DNA from: Actinomadura rupiterrae
GTDB taxonomy: Bacteria; Actinomycetota; Actinomycetes; Streptosporangiales; Streptosporangiaceae
Assembly (NCBI RefSeq): GCF_024172125.1
Contig: NZ_JAMZEA010000014.1
Span: 62,001 to 126,000, forward strand
DNA: 64,000 nt
Direction: 5' to 3'
Of this stretch, positions 17,468 to 25,277 are shown piece after piece (within the stretch, counting starts at the first letter, position 1; the number at the start of each line of letters is the position of its first letter). A model generated the notes under the pieces. The model saw only the letters and a list, made by a program, of their open reading frames with translations. It had not been told where the DNA came from and searched no databases. The translations under genes were made by a program, and so were the position numbers.

Positions 17468-19246
17468 TCAGGCGGGGATGACCATGACGGGCATCTCGTT
17501 CTGCTGGATCACGCCCATCACGTTGACCTTGCCCTGCACCTCGACCATCCCGGTGATCTTGAGCATCGCGGCCTCCATGCCGATCTCGGCGCCCTTGATG
17601 TCGATCGCCGCGCCGTTCACCTGCACCGTCGCGCCGCCGTCCACGGTCACGCCGCGCGCGCCGCGGATCTCCACGGTGCCGTCGCTGTGCACCTTGACGC
17701 GGGTGCCGAGCTCGTTCAGCTCGACCGACATCCGGTCGTCGCCGCTCGACACCGTCACGCCGCGCTTGCCCGGGGCGTCCAGCATCTCGATCCGCTGGCC
17801 GCTGCGGGACGCCAGCGCGCGCCAGTTCACCTTGCCGCCCGCGCCGACCAGCGGGAGGCGCTCGTAGCGCGGCGGCTTGTCGACGCCGTTGTAGAGGCCG
17901 CCGAGCACGTACGGGTGGTCGAGCGCGCCGCGGTCGAAGGCGACCAGCACCTCGTCGTTCACCTCGGGCATGATCAGCGAGCCGCCGCCGCGGCCGCCGA
18001 ACTGCACCACCCGGGCCCAGTCGCTGACGTACTTGTCGTCCAGCCAGGGGAAGCGCAGCCGGACGCGGCCCTGCCGGCGCGGGTCCTGCACGTCGGTGAC
18101 GATCGCGATCACCACGCCGTCCATGCGCGGCGCGGGCTGGCCGCCGCCGGACGCGAGGCCGAACAGCGAGCGGTGCTGGCGTCCGGTCACCGTCACGTAC
18201 GACTCGTACCGCTCGCCGCCCGCGAACACGTGCCGGACGGTCGTGACGGTGTACTTGCCCTCGAACGGCTTGCCGATCCCGTTCAGCGCCACCGGCAGCC
18301 CCGGCCGCAGCTTCGGATCGCCCCGCACGATCGCCTCCACCTCGGCGAACGCCGCGCTGACGTCGGCGGCCAGCGCGTCCGCCGCACCCTTGACCTCGGC
18401 CTGCCGGTCGTAGGGCACCGAGGTCTCGACCAGCGTCGCCGGTCCGAACTTCCCGATCGCCACGCCGCCGGTCGTGCCGATCTTCAGCTCGGGGTTGCTG
18501 GTCGCGGGCGCGCGGGAGGTCAGCGGCTGCTTGCCCGCCACGTCCCAGCCCCGGACCTCGACCTCCTTGACCTGGTCGGACGCCGTCACCCCGGTCCGGA
18601 CGCGCAGCAGGTTCACGCCGAACTCCAGCACGTGGTGGCTGTCCTTGGCGTGCGTGCCCGCGCCCGGCGCCCCGGACGCGTCGGCGGGCTTGACGAACTG
18701 GAACCGCCCCTTGTCGTCGAACGACATCTCCACGTCGTTCTCCTGCGCCAGCCGGGTCAGGAAGTCCCAGTCGGTCACGTTCGGCTGCGTGATCAGCTCG
18801 TAGACGGTCTTCGTCGCGTCGATCTTGCCGATCTTCAGCCCGTCCCGGGCGGCGAGCCGGCGCGCGATGTCGGAGGCGGTCATGTTGACGTAGCCCTCGA
18901 CGCGGCGGTGCCGCAGCAGCCGGTGGCCGGGGTCGTGCCCGCGCACCACGCTGTACTTGCCGGTGCCGTCGCAGTCGGCCTCCAGCGCCGTGACCTCGCC
19001 GGTGAACAGCGGTGAGCCGCCGTCCTTGCCGACCGCCAGCGCGCGCAGCACCACCTTCGACCCGATCGTCACGCCGAGCCGCCCCAGCACCCTCTGGTGC
19101 GGGTCGCGGAAGGTCAGCTGGAACGCCGCCGGGACGTTCACCGACGCGTCCACCCAGCCCTCCACCAGCAGCGGCTTGACCGTCGCCGGCAGCGGCGCGC
19201 CGTCGATCGTGACGGCGAGCAGGTTGGTATAGGTTCCCTCGGACAT
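17468..19246 (-). CDS. CIS spike/hub protein, VgrG-like
   Basis: The 592-residue protein combines a gp27-like hub part (residues 1-350, with PLFTGEVTALEADCDGTGKY and VTDWDFLTRLAQENDVEMSF) with a gp5-like OB fold (about 375-470, VVIAIVTDVQDPRRQGRVRL, IMPEVNDEVLVAFDRGALDHP). The C-terminal repeated beta strands (VTVDGGATVQVNGAAIDIKG) should form the beta-helix needle. It forms the tip complex to which tip cargo or a PAAR protein would attach. No separate PAAR gene is seen in the locus. The length fits CIS spike proteins. Confidence 0.92.
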   Translation of the reverse strand: MSEGTYTNLLAVTIDGAPLPATVKPLLVEGWVDASVNVPAAFQLTFRDPHQRVLGRLGVTIGSKVVLRALAVGKDGGSPLFTGEVTALEADCDGTGKYSVVRGHDPGHRLLRHRRVEGYVNMTASDIARRLAARDGLKIGKIDATKTVYELITQPNVTDWDFLTRLAQENDVEMSFDDKGRFQFVKPADASGAPGAGTHAKDSHHVLEFGVNLLRVRTGVTASDQVKEVEVRGWDVAGKQPLTSRAPATSNPELKIGTTGGVAIGKFGPATLVETSVPYDRQAEVKGAADALAADVSAAFAEVEAIVRGDPKLRPGLPVALNGIGKPFEGKYTVTTVRHVFAGGERYESYVTVTGRQHRSLFGLASGGGQPAPRMDGVVIAIVTDVQDPRRQGRVRLRFPWLDDKYVSDWARVVQFGGRGGGSLIMPEVNDEVLVAFDRGALDHPYVLGGLYNGVDKPPRYERLPLVGAGGKVNWRALASRSGQRIEMLDAPGKRGVTVSSGDDRMSVELNELGTRVKVHSDGTVEIRGARGVTVDGGATVQVNGAAIDIKGAEIGMEAAMLKITGMVEVQGKVNVMGVIQQNEMPVMVIPA

Positions 19247-19259
19247 GTGCCCCCCGGTT

Positions 19260-19967
19260 CTAGGCGTGGATCTCGTCGGCGGCGGGCAGCAGCAGCTCGC
19301 GGCCGGGCCGCAGCCGCATCGGGTCGTCGATGCCGTTGGCCTCCGCGATCACCCGCCAGGCGGTCGCGTCGCCGTACTCGCGCCAGGCCAGCGAGGCGAG
19401 CGTGTCCCCCGCGACCAGCCGGTGCACCCGCTTGGCCGACAGCGCCCCCGACGTCGGGTTCTGCCCGGCCGTCAGCTGCGGGATCTCCGCCAGGCTCAGC
19501 CGGCACGTCGCGCGGACCGGCTCGCCGGTCGTGTCGAACAGCGTGTAGGACGCGCTGACCTGCTGGACGTACGCGACGAACCGGACGGTGCTGAACTTGC
19601 CCCACTCGAAGATCACCCACGGCGGGGACGGCCGGTCCGGCAGGCTGGACGGCGTCACCCGCAGGCACGAGAACAGCGTCTCCACCGCCTTGCGGACCTT
19701 CGCGTCCCCCGGCTTGTCGGAGCTGTCGAGGAACATCTCCAGGTCCAGGCTCTGCTGGTCCGAGCCGAGGAACTCGGCCTTGCCCGCCACCCGGGACGCC
19801 ACCGTCGGCGTGTAGCTCCACTGCGCCGACCGGGTGATCTCCAGCTGCGCCGGGTTGAACTGGAAGGGGATCTTCTTGATCACGCCGCCCGGTGTGGTGG
19901 AGTCGCCCGCGGGCGGCTCGTGCACGCTGAGCGTCGCCTTGACGTGGCTGGTGCGCCCGCCGGCCAT
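19260..19967 (-). CDS. CIS tube-hub adaptor with C-terminal LysM domain
   Basis: The 235-residue protein begins MAGGRTSHVKATLSVHEPPA and has the family core IPFQFNPAQLEITRSAQW, FLDSSDKPGDAKVRKAVETL and VIFEWGKFSTVRFVAYVQQ. A short LysM motif closes the protein (HRLVAGDTLASLAWREYGDA...GRELLLP). In contractile systems these LysM proteins sit between the tube and the spike hub. The ATG at 19967 overlaps the upstream tube protein stop by one base (TGATG). Confidence 0.88.
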   Translation of the reverse strand: MAGGRTSHVKATLSVHEPPAGDSTTPGGVIKKIPFQFNPAQLEITRSAQWSYTPTVASRVAGKAEFLGSDQQSLDLEMFLDSSDKPGDAKVRKAVETLFSCLRVTPSSLPDRPSPPWVIFEWGKFSTVRFVAYVQQVSASYTLFDTTGEPVRATCRLSLAEIPQLTAGQNPTSGALSAKRVHRLVAGDTLASLAWREYGDATAWRVIAEANGIDDPMRLRPGRELLLPAADEIHA

Positions 19968-20404
19968 CAGGCGCCCCCCGCCCCGGTGAAGCCGTGGTGC
20001 GCGAGTTCGAGCACCTCGGTCGCGACGGTGTTGGCGCTCGGGTCGAGCGTCGGTCCGGTCCAGGTCACCGGCAGCACGTCCAGCAGGCCCCAGCGCGCGA
20101 CCAGCTCGCCGTTCGCGCGCAGCGCCTCGATCTGCGCGGTCGGCCGCTTGATGCCGGTCGACACCGAGGAGATCCAGGTCATCACCTTCACGGTGTCCTC
20201 GTTGATCGGGCGGGTCAGCCGCACGTTGGAGTGCCGCACCCGGGTCGGCAGCTGCCACACGTGCCCGTTGTTGCCGCCCTCCTCGCGCAGCTCGACGTCC
20301 ACCTGCGCCGCCAGCCCGTCGCAGCCGTTCCAGCTCCCCAGCGACTCGCCGTCGATGGACAGCCGGAAGTACAGGCTCGACCCCGGGTCCTTGGTGGTGC
20401 TCAT
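19967..20404 (-). CDS. CIS tube protein paralogue, T4 gp19 family
   Basis: The 145-residue protein belongs to the conserved phage tail tube (gp19) family: YFRLSIDGESLGSWNGCDGL, the conserved VKVMTWISSVS and a C-terminal ATEVLELAHHGFTG. It is one of two tube-family proteins in the locus. Because it sits next to the LysM and spike genes it is more likely the tube initiator/adaptor, and the gene at 24738-25181 the major tube. That assignment is by gene order only. Confidence 0.88.
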   Translation of the reverse strand: MSTTKDPGSSLYFRLSIDGESLGSWNGCDGLAAQVDVELREEGGNNGHVWQLPTRVRHSNVRLTRPINEDTVKVMTWISSVSTGIKRPTAQIEALRANGELVARWGLLDVLPVTWTGPTLDPSANTVATEVLELAHHGFTGAGGA

Positions 20405-20443
20405 CGTCGTTCCTTCTTCTCTGTCGCCTGGGCCGTCCGGCCG

Positions 20444-23400
20444 TCACCGCCGCGGATCACGCAGCCTCCCCACCCGTTCGCGGTCCAGCCGCAGCTCCGT
20501 CCGCAGCAACCGGGAGAGCGGTCCGACCAGGCGGCGCGCCAGCTCGTCCAGGTCCGGCTCCCGTTCCTTTCCGTTGCCGCCGCGCTTCGGCTCGTTGCCG
20601 CCGCTCCGTTTCGGCGCCGGGGACGACGAGGCTCGCGTCACCGTCTGCCCACCGCCGCCTGGCGGATCGTGCGGCGGACGGGAGGACTCCGCCGGGATCG
20701 TCCGCTGGAACGCCATCGGCGGCGGCGCCTGGACCGCCGGGAAGGACGGACCGGCGTTGCTCCCGCTGCGGTCGTGGTCGCGTCCGGCCGTCCGCTGCAC
20801 CGGCAGGCTCGCCGAAGCCCGCGCCGTCGCCGCGACCGAGCCGACCGACGCGCTCCGGTTCAGCGGGACGACCATCGAGGGCGCCGCGTCCTCCCGGACG
20901 CTGCCGCGCCGGGGCCGAACCACGGCCCGCTGAACCGGCGCGTCACCCGCCGTCTCGGTGCTCGCGGGCGGGACGCTCGGCTTCCCGCTTGCGGGCTCGG
21001 ACGTCCGGGACGCGCTCGACATCGCGTCCAAATTCCTCTGGATCGGCAAGCGCCGCGACGCAATCGGCACGACCTGCGCCACCGGCCCCGTCCCAGGGAC
21101 GGCCGGGCTATGCGTCAACGGCATCCCGAGAACAGGCCGCGCCGCAACACGCCTGGACGCCCCGGACGTTGTCGCGTCCGCCGTTCCAGCGCCGGCCGCT
21201 TCGGGCGAAGCCATCGCCTGCTCACTCGTCGCGTTCAAAGGCGAGGCAGTGTGTTCCGTCCGGGACACGCTCGGAATGGCCCCGCCCGCGCTCACCTCGC
21301 GCTGGACAGGCATGCCCTGGCTCGCGCCAGGTTCCGACGGCTGGACTCCGTCCAGTGGACGGCTTCCAGCGGGCGGCCCGCTCAAGGGCGCGCCCAAACC
21401 AGAAAGCGCAGGGCTGTTGCCCGCACGCCGCGCACGCTGCACCGGCATCCCCGCCTGCGGCGAGGACCAGCCGGATGTAGCGCCACCCGCGACGTCGCCA
21501 CCGCTCACACCCGGACCGGACGCGCTGCCCACCGAGTTCGGCGAGGCGGAAGGCGTCGAGTCGCGCGGGACCGATGCGTCCCCGCTGGCGCGAAGCCCGG
21601 ACGCCTGGCCACCCTCCAGCGGACCGCTTCCAGCGGACGACCCGCTCAAGGGCGCACCCAAACCAGAACCCGCGGGGCCGTTGCCTGAACGCCGCACCCG
21701 TTGGACAGGCATCGGACCGGACGCGCTACCTGCCGAGTTCGGCGAAGCGGAAGGCCTGGACTCGCGCGGAACGGATGCGTCCCCGGTGCCGCTAGGGCCG
21801 GACGCCTGGGGGCCCTCCAGCGGACGGCTTCCAGCGGGCAGCCCGCTCAAGGGAGCACCCAAACCAGAACGCGCAGGAGCGTTGCCGGCACGCCGCACAC
21901 GCTGCACCGGCATCCCCGCCTGCGGCGAGGACGAACCGGATGCAGAACCACCCGGGACATCGCCACCGCTCACACCCGGACCGGACGCGCTGCCCACAGA
22001 GTTCGGCGAGGCGGAAGGCTTCGAGTCGCGCGAAACGGATGCGTCCCCGCTGGCGCGAGGTCCGGACGCCTGGCCACCTTCCAGCGGACCGCTTGCAGCA
22101 GGCGACCCGCTCAAGGGCGCACCCAAACCAGAACCCGCGGGGGCGTTGCCAGCACGCCGCGCACGTTGCACAGGCATCGCCCCACCCGGCGAGGCCGAGC
22201 CGGCCCCAGCGGAGGCGGAGCCACTCGGCGTCCCCTGTCCCGCCACGCTCGGACCGGGCGCGCTGCTTGCCGAGTTCGGCAGGACGGAAGGCTTGGTCTC
22301 CCCTCGATCGGGCGCGTTCTCGGTCCCACGAGCCTCGGACGCCTGGGCACCTTCCAGCGGACGGCTTCCAGCGGGCGGCCCGCTCAACGGCGCACCCAAA
22401 CCAGAACGCGCAGGGCCGTTGTCGGCACGCCGCACACGCTGCACCGGCATCCCCGCACCTGGCGAAGACGAGCCAGCCGCGGCGGAGGCAGAGCCGCCCG
22501 GGGCATCGCCGCTCACACGCGGCGTCCCCTGCCCGGCCACACCCGGACGAGACGCGCTGCCTGCCGGATTCGGTGAGGCGGAGGGCTTGGAGTCGCGCAA
22601 GCCAGACTGCGGACCACCCTCGCCACCACTTGCGTTCACTTCGCGCGGGGCGGGTGCGTCCTCTCTGGCGCGAGGTCCCGGCGACCCGGTTCCATCCAGC
22701 GGACGGCTCCCAGCGGGCGGCCCGCTCAAGGGCGCACCCAAACCAGAACGCGCAGGGGCGTTGCCACCACGCTGCGCGCGTTGCACCGGCATCGCCGCGC
22801 CCGCATCCTGACCGACCGGACTCGGGGCGATCGACTTGGTCACGGGCGCGCCGGGTTGCGCGGCGCTCCCGCTGCCACTTCCGCGTGTCTCCCGCTGGAC
22901 CGGCTCGCTCAACGGCGCGTCCAAGCCAGGACGGGCGGGGCCACTGTCCTCACTCCGTGCCCGCTGCACTGGCATGCCGCCAGAGGTGTTCGATGCGGGC
23001 GGCGGCGTTCCTGCTGGTCGCGCCGTCCGACTCGGCCGCGCGCTGCCTACGGCGCTCAGTCCGGGCACCTCCGGGTCATGGCTCACGGGGGCGGCCTTGC
23101 GTTGCACTGGGGCCGTCCCGGTCGGGGCTGTGGACGGCGGCGTGCCGTCCGCCGCGGAGCGGGGAGCAGACGCGGCGGACGTGGCCGACGAAGGCCCGGA
23201 GGTGCCGGAAGCGGGCGTGGCTGCGGCACGGACGCGGCGGAGCGAAGGCTGGTTGACGCGCGCCGTGGTCAGCGGCGTCCGCCCCGTCGTCCGCCGTACG
23301 GGCCGTGCCGATGGCGATCCACTAACGGCAGCGTTCGCTGTCGCGGGAGCTGTCCCGGCTGCCGCGGGCGTCCGTGCCGGGACGTCTGCCAGGAGGGAGG

Positions 23401-24067
23401 GCGCAGGTGCCGCCGGGGCATGGTTCGGCCGGGCAGGGGAGGTCGGCAGCTGGCCACGGGAAGTGGGCGTGCTGGTCGGCGGGCGCGCCGGGGACGCGGG
23501 AAGCGCTCGTGGCGCGGACGACGCGCCTGGCGTTGCGCGGAGAGGGGTCGCGCCGGGCGTCCGGGACGCGGGTGAGCGCGGCGCGGACGTGGTGGGCGCG
23601 GTCCTGACGTGGCGCAGCGGGACGGGCGTCGGGCGCGGTGACCAGGGGGTCTCGGCTCCTGCGGCGCTCGGCGCGGTCTCGGCGCGGGCAGGGCGGACCA
23701 AGGGCAGGGCGGCGGCGCCCGGGCCGCCGAGCGCGACAGGGCCGCCGACAGGACGGGCCATGCCGCGCACCAGCCCGGACGGCGCCTCGGGACGCACCAG
23801 GTGCGTGAGGTCGCCGGACAGCAGCGGCCGCTGCCAGGTGGACAGGGCCGCCCCGAAGCCCGGATCGGCCACGGGACGCAGCGGACGGACCGGTGCCGGA
23901 GCGGCAAGCCGCGTCCAGCCCGGTTCGTCCGCCCGTCCGGCCGCCCCAGCGGGAGACTGGGCGGCCGGAGCCTCATGTCCCGCGGCCGCCGGGCCCGGCG
24001 CGGCCGGAGCAGCGGGGCCCGAAGCGGCCGGGGTCGGCGCGCGGCGGAACAGGTCACGGATGGCCAC
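20444..24067 (-). CDS. CIS-locus low-complexity VQR-repeat protein (1207 aa)
   Basis: The long Pro/Ala/Ser/Gly-rich protein is predicted to be largely disordered. The N-terminal about 130 residues carry a short conserved-looking block (LTHLVRPEAPSGLVRGMARP...GGPGAAALPLVRP). The centre holds eight copies of a roughly 60-110-residue unit opening with MPVQRxRRAGNxPARSGLGA. The last about 45 residues are a charged amphipathic helix (LDELARRLVGPLSRLLRTEL). PVQR or a near variant occurs at least 12 times. Start GTG lies 3 nt after the DUF6760 stop. Its position between tube/chaperone and LysM/spike is where a tape measure gene would normally be. Streptomyces CIS loci carry a shorter protein with a similar C-terminal helix, from memory. 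Function unknown. Confidence 0.75.
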   Translation of the reverse strand: MAIRDLFRRAPTPAASGPAAPAAPGPAAAGHEAPAAQSPAGAAGRADEPGWTRLAAPAPVRPLRPVADPGFGAALSTWQRPLLSGDLTHLVRPEAPSGLVRGMARPVGGPVALGGPGAAALPLVRPARAETAPSAAGAETPWSPRPTPVPLRHVRTAPTTSAPRSPASRTPGATPLRATPGASSAPRALPASPARPPTSTPTSRGQLPTSPARPNHAPAAPAPSLLADVPARTPAAAGTAPATANAAVSGSPSARPVRRTTGRTPLTTARVNQPSLRRVRAAATPASGTSGPSSATSAASAPRSAADGTPPSTAPTGTAPVQRKAAPVSHDPEVPGLSAVGSARPSRTARPAGTPPPASNTSGGMPVQRARSEDSGPARPGLDAPLSEPVQRETRGSGSGSAAQPGAPVTKSIAPSPVGQDAGAAMPVQRAQRGGNAPARSGLGAPLSGPPAGSRPLDGTGSPGPRAREDAPAPREVNASGGEGGPQSGLRDSKPSASPNPAGSASRPGVAGQGTPRVSGDAPGGSASAAAGSSSPGAGMPVQRVRRADNGPARSGLGAPLSGPPAGSRPLEGAQASEARGTENAPDRGETKPSVLPNSASSAPGPSVAGQGTPSGSASAGAGSASPGGAMPVQRARRAGNAPAGSGLGAPLSGSPAASGPLEGGQASGPRASGDASVSRDSKPSASPNSVGSASGPGVSGGDVPGGSASGSSSPQAGMPVQRVRRAGNAPARSGLGAPLSGLPAGSRPLEGPQASGPSGTGDASVPRESRPSASPNSAGSASGPMPVQRVRRSGNGPAGSGLGAPLSGSSAGSGPLEGGQASGLRASGDASVPRDSTPSASPNSVGSASGPGVSGGDVAGGATSGWSSPQAGMPVQRARRAGNSPALSGLGAPLSGPPAGSRPLDGVQPSEPGASQGMPVQREVSAGGAIPSVSRTEHTASPLNATSEQAMASPEAAGAGTADATTSGASRRVAARPVLGMPLTHSPAVPGTGPVAQVVPIASRRLPIQRNLDAMSSASRTSEPASGKPSVPPASTETAGDAPVQRAVVRPRRGSVREDAAPSMVVPLNRSASVGSVAATARASASLPVQRTAGRDHDRSGSNAGPSFPAVQAPPPMAFQRTIPAESSRPPHDPPGGGGQTVTRASSSPAPKRSGGNEPKRGGNGKEREPDLDELARRLVGPLSRLLRTELRLDRERVGRLRDPRR
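21340..22990 (-). repeat. Long in-frame repeats of the VQR protein gene
   Basis: On the plus strand a block reading CTTCCAGCGGGCGGCCCGCT, then CAAGGGCGCACCCAAACCAGAACG, recurs about every 180-330 bp. It corresponds to the encoded MPVQR...SGLGAPLSG...PL unit. At least eight copies are recognisable and adjacent copies differ by point changes and small indels, as expected for unequal recombination. Confidence 0.8.
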
Positions 24068-24070
24068 GGG

Positions 24071-24241
24071 TCACCCGTCCGCTTCGGCGGCGGCGTTCGC
24101 GCGGTTCACGAAGCCGACGATGTGCCCCAGGTAGCGGCGCCGGTCGAGGTGCTCCAGGTCGAGGATCTCCCCGCGCGACCAGTGGAAGTGGTAGGCGATG
24201 TACGCGACCTCCTCGTGCAGCCGTTCGGGCGCGTACGTCAC
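24071..24241 (-). CDS. CIS-associated DUF6760 small protein
   Basis: The 56-residue protein (MTYAPERLHEEVAYIAYHFH, then WSRGEILDLEHLDRRRYLGH) matches the short DUF6760 family that accompanies the hub-assembly chaperone gene in contractile systems. The start is a GTG at 24241 overlapping the chaperone stop by 4 bp, and the VQR-protein GTG follows 3 nt after its stop. It probably belongs to the chaperone step, in the way tail-assembly genes come in pairs before the tape measure. The molecular role is unproven. Confidence 0.85.
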   Translation of the reverse strand: MTYAPERLHEEVAYIAYHFHWSRGEILDLEHLDRRRYLGHIVGFVNRANAAAEADG

Positions 24242-24738
24242 GATTCCCCCAGGCGGCTCCCGCCGAGGTCCACCTCGAACGCCTCGTCGCAGGACGGGCA
24301 GGTCACCTCGGCGCGGGTGTGCCCCTCGGCGTTGATCTGGCGGTAGAAGTCCTGCAGGAACGCCAGGTCGGAGGCGAACATGTTCTCCACGACCCCGTCG
24401 TGCACCATCGGCAGCGTGCCGAGCCGGGTGATGACCCGGCCGAGCAGCACCACCGACAGGTACGGCGGGTTCTCGCGGACCCGCACATCCTGCAGGGGGA
24501 CGAGCTCGTCGCGGGCGGTGGCGAGGCGCATGGCGCCGTGCCGGTGCACGGCGCCGTTCTCGTCGACGAAGCCGCGCGGCAGCTCGAACTCGAACTCGGT
24601 GCGCATCGGCTCGTCCCGGACCGGCCCCGCACCCGCCGTGGCGAACGGGGGGGACGCCGCGCCGGTGGCGGAGTCGGGCCGGGACGAGGGCTGCGCGCCC
24701 GGAGCGGCGTCCGGGACGACGGGGGCGGAGCGGCGCAT
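24238..24738 (-). CDS. T4-family baseplate hub assembly chaperone
   Basis: The 166-residue protein has a disordered N-terminal about 45 residues, then the family core MRTEFEFELPRGFVDENGAV, HRHGAMRLATARDELVPLQD, YLSVVLLGRVITRLGTL and ASDLAFLQDFYRQINAEG. The C-terminus has a CPSC pair (EVTCPSCDEAFEVDL) that could bind metal with an unseen partner. The family assists hub and baseplate assembly and is not expected in the finished particle. The ATG overlaps the tube gene stop by one base, and the GTG of DUF6760 overlaps its stop. Confidence 0.88.
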   Translation of the reverse strand: MRRSAPVVPDAAPGAQPSSRPDSATGAASPPFATAGAGPVRDEPMRTEFEFELPRGFVDENGAVHRHGAMRLATARDELVPLQDVRVRENPPYLSVVLLGRVITRLGTLPMVHDGVVENMFASDLAFLQDFYRQINAEGHTRAEVTCPSCDEAFEVDLGGSRLGES

Positions 24739-25181
24739 CACTCGATCGTCAGCTCTTCGAAGGTGATCGTGACGGTCTCGGTGAGGGCGGCGTTGCCGCC
24801 GGCCTCCAGCTGGCTCGCCTCGATCTTGCTGCACCAGGCGTTGCGCATGTGGTACCGCTTGACCGGGTTGTTCTGGTAGTCCATCACGATGATGCTGGCG
24901 TTCTTGCGCGCCGAGCCCATGTTGCCCTTGATGGAGTCCTTGATCCAGGTCGTGAACGCCTGGCTCTCGGTCTGGCCGCGCACGACCGTGCACTCGCCGG
25001 CCTGCGCGACGCCGGGCATCTTCTTGGTGACCGGCTTGCCCTGCGCCGAGTTCTGCTTGAACTCGATGACGTCCTGCGAGTAGGTCAGCCCGGTGACGCT
25101 CTGGAGGTACTCCACCATCACGCCGTCGATCTGCAGGCCGAAGTTGTGCGACGCAACGGCGTCGCCGCCCTGGAAACCCAT
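24738..25181 (-). CDS. CIS major inner tube protein, gp19 family
   Basis: The 147-residue tube protein begins MGFQGGDAVASHNFGLQIDG and shows the conserved core EYLQSVTGLTYSQDVIEF, VVRGQTESQAFTTWIKDS and a C-terminal strand pair TETVTITFEELTIE. It polymerises as stacked hexameric rings inside the sheath. It lies 96 bp downstream of the sheath gene, separated by a strong hairpin that may tune relative expression. The gene order sheath-tube-chaperone is standard. Confidence 0.93.
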   Translation of the reverse strand: MGFQGGDAVASHNFGLQIDGVMVEYLQSVTGLTYSQDVIEFKQNSAQGKPVTKKMPGVAQAGECTVVRGQTESQAFTTWIKDSIKGNMGSARKNASIIVMDYQNNPVKRYHMRNAWCSKIEASQLEAGGNAALTETVTITFEELTIE

Positions 25182-25230
25182 CGTTCCTCTTTCAGGTCAG
25201 GAAGGTGCGAAACGTCCGGGAGGGTGGTGC

Positions 25231-25269
25231 GGCGCGTCCGGGGCCCCGGGAGGCGGCCCCGGACGCGCC
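25231..25269 (-). terminator. Strong hairpin between sheath and tube genes
   Basis: A perfect 15-bp stem (GGCGCGTCCGGGGCC paired with GGCCCCGGACGCGCC) with a 9-nt loop lies 9 bp after the sheath stop and 50 bp before the tube start. No U-tract follows in either direction. It could be a partial terminator/attenuator or a 3' stabiliser of the sheath mRNA. Confidence 0.65.
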
Positions 25270-25277
25270 GCGGCGAC

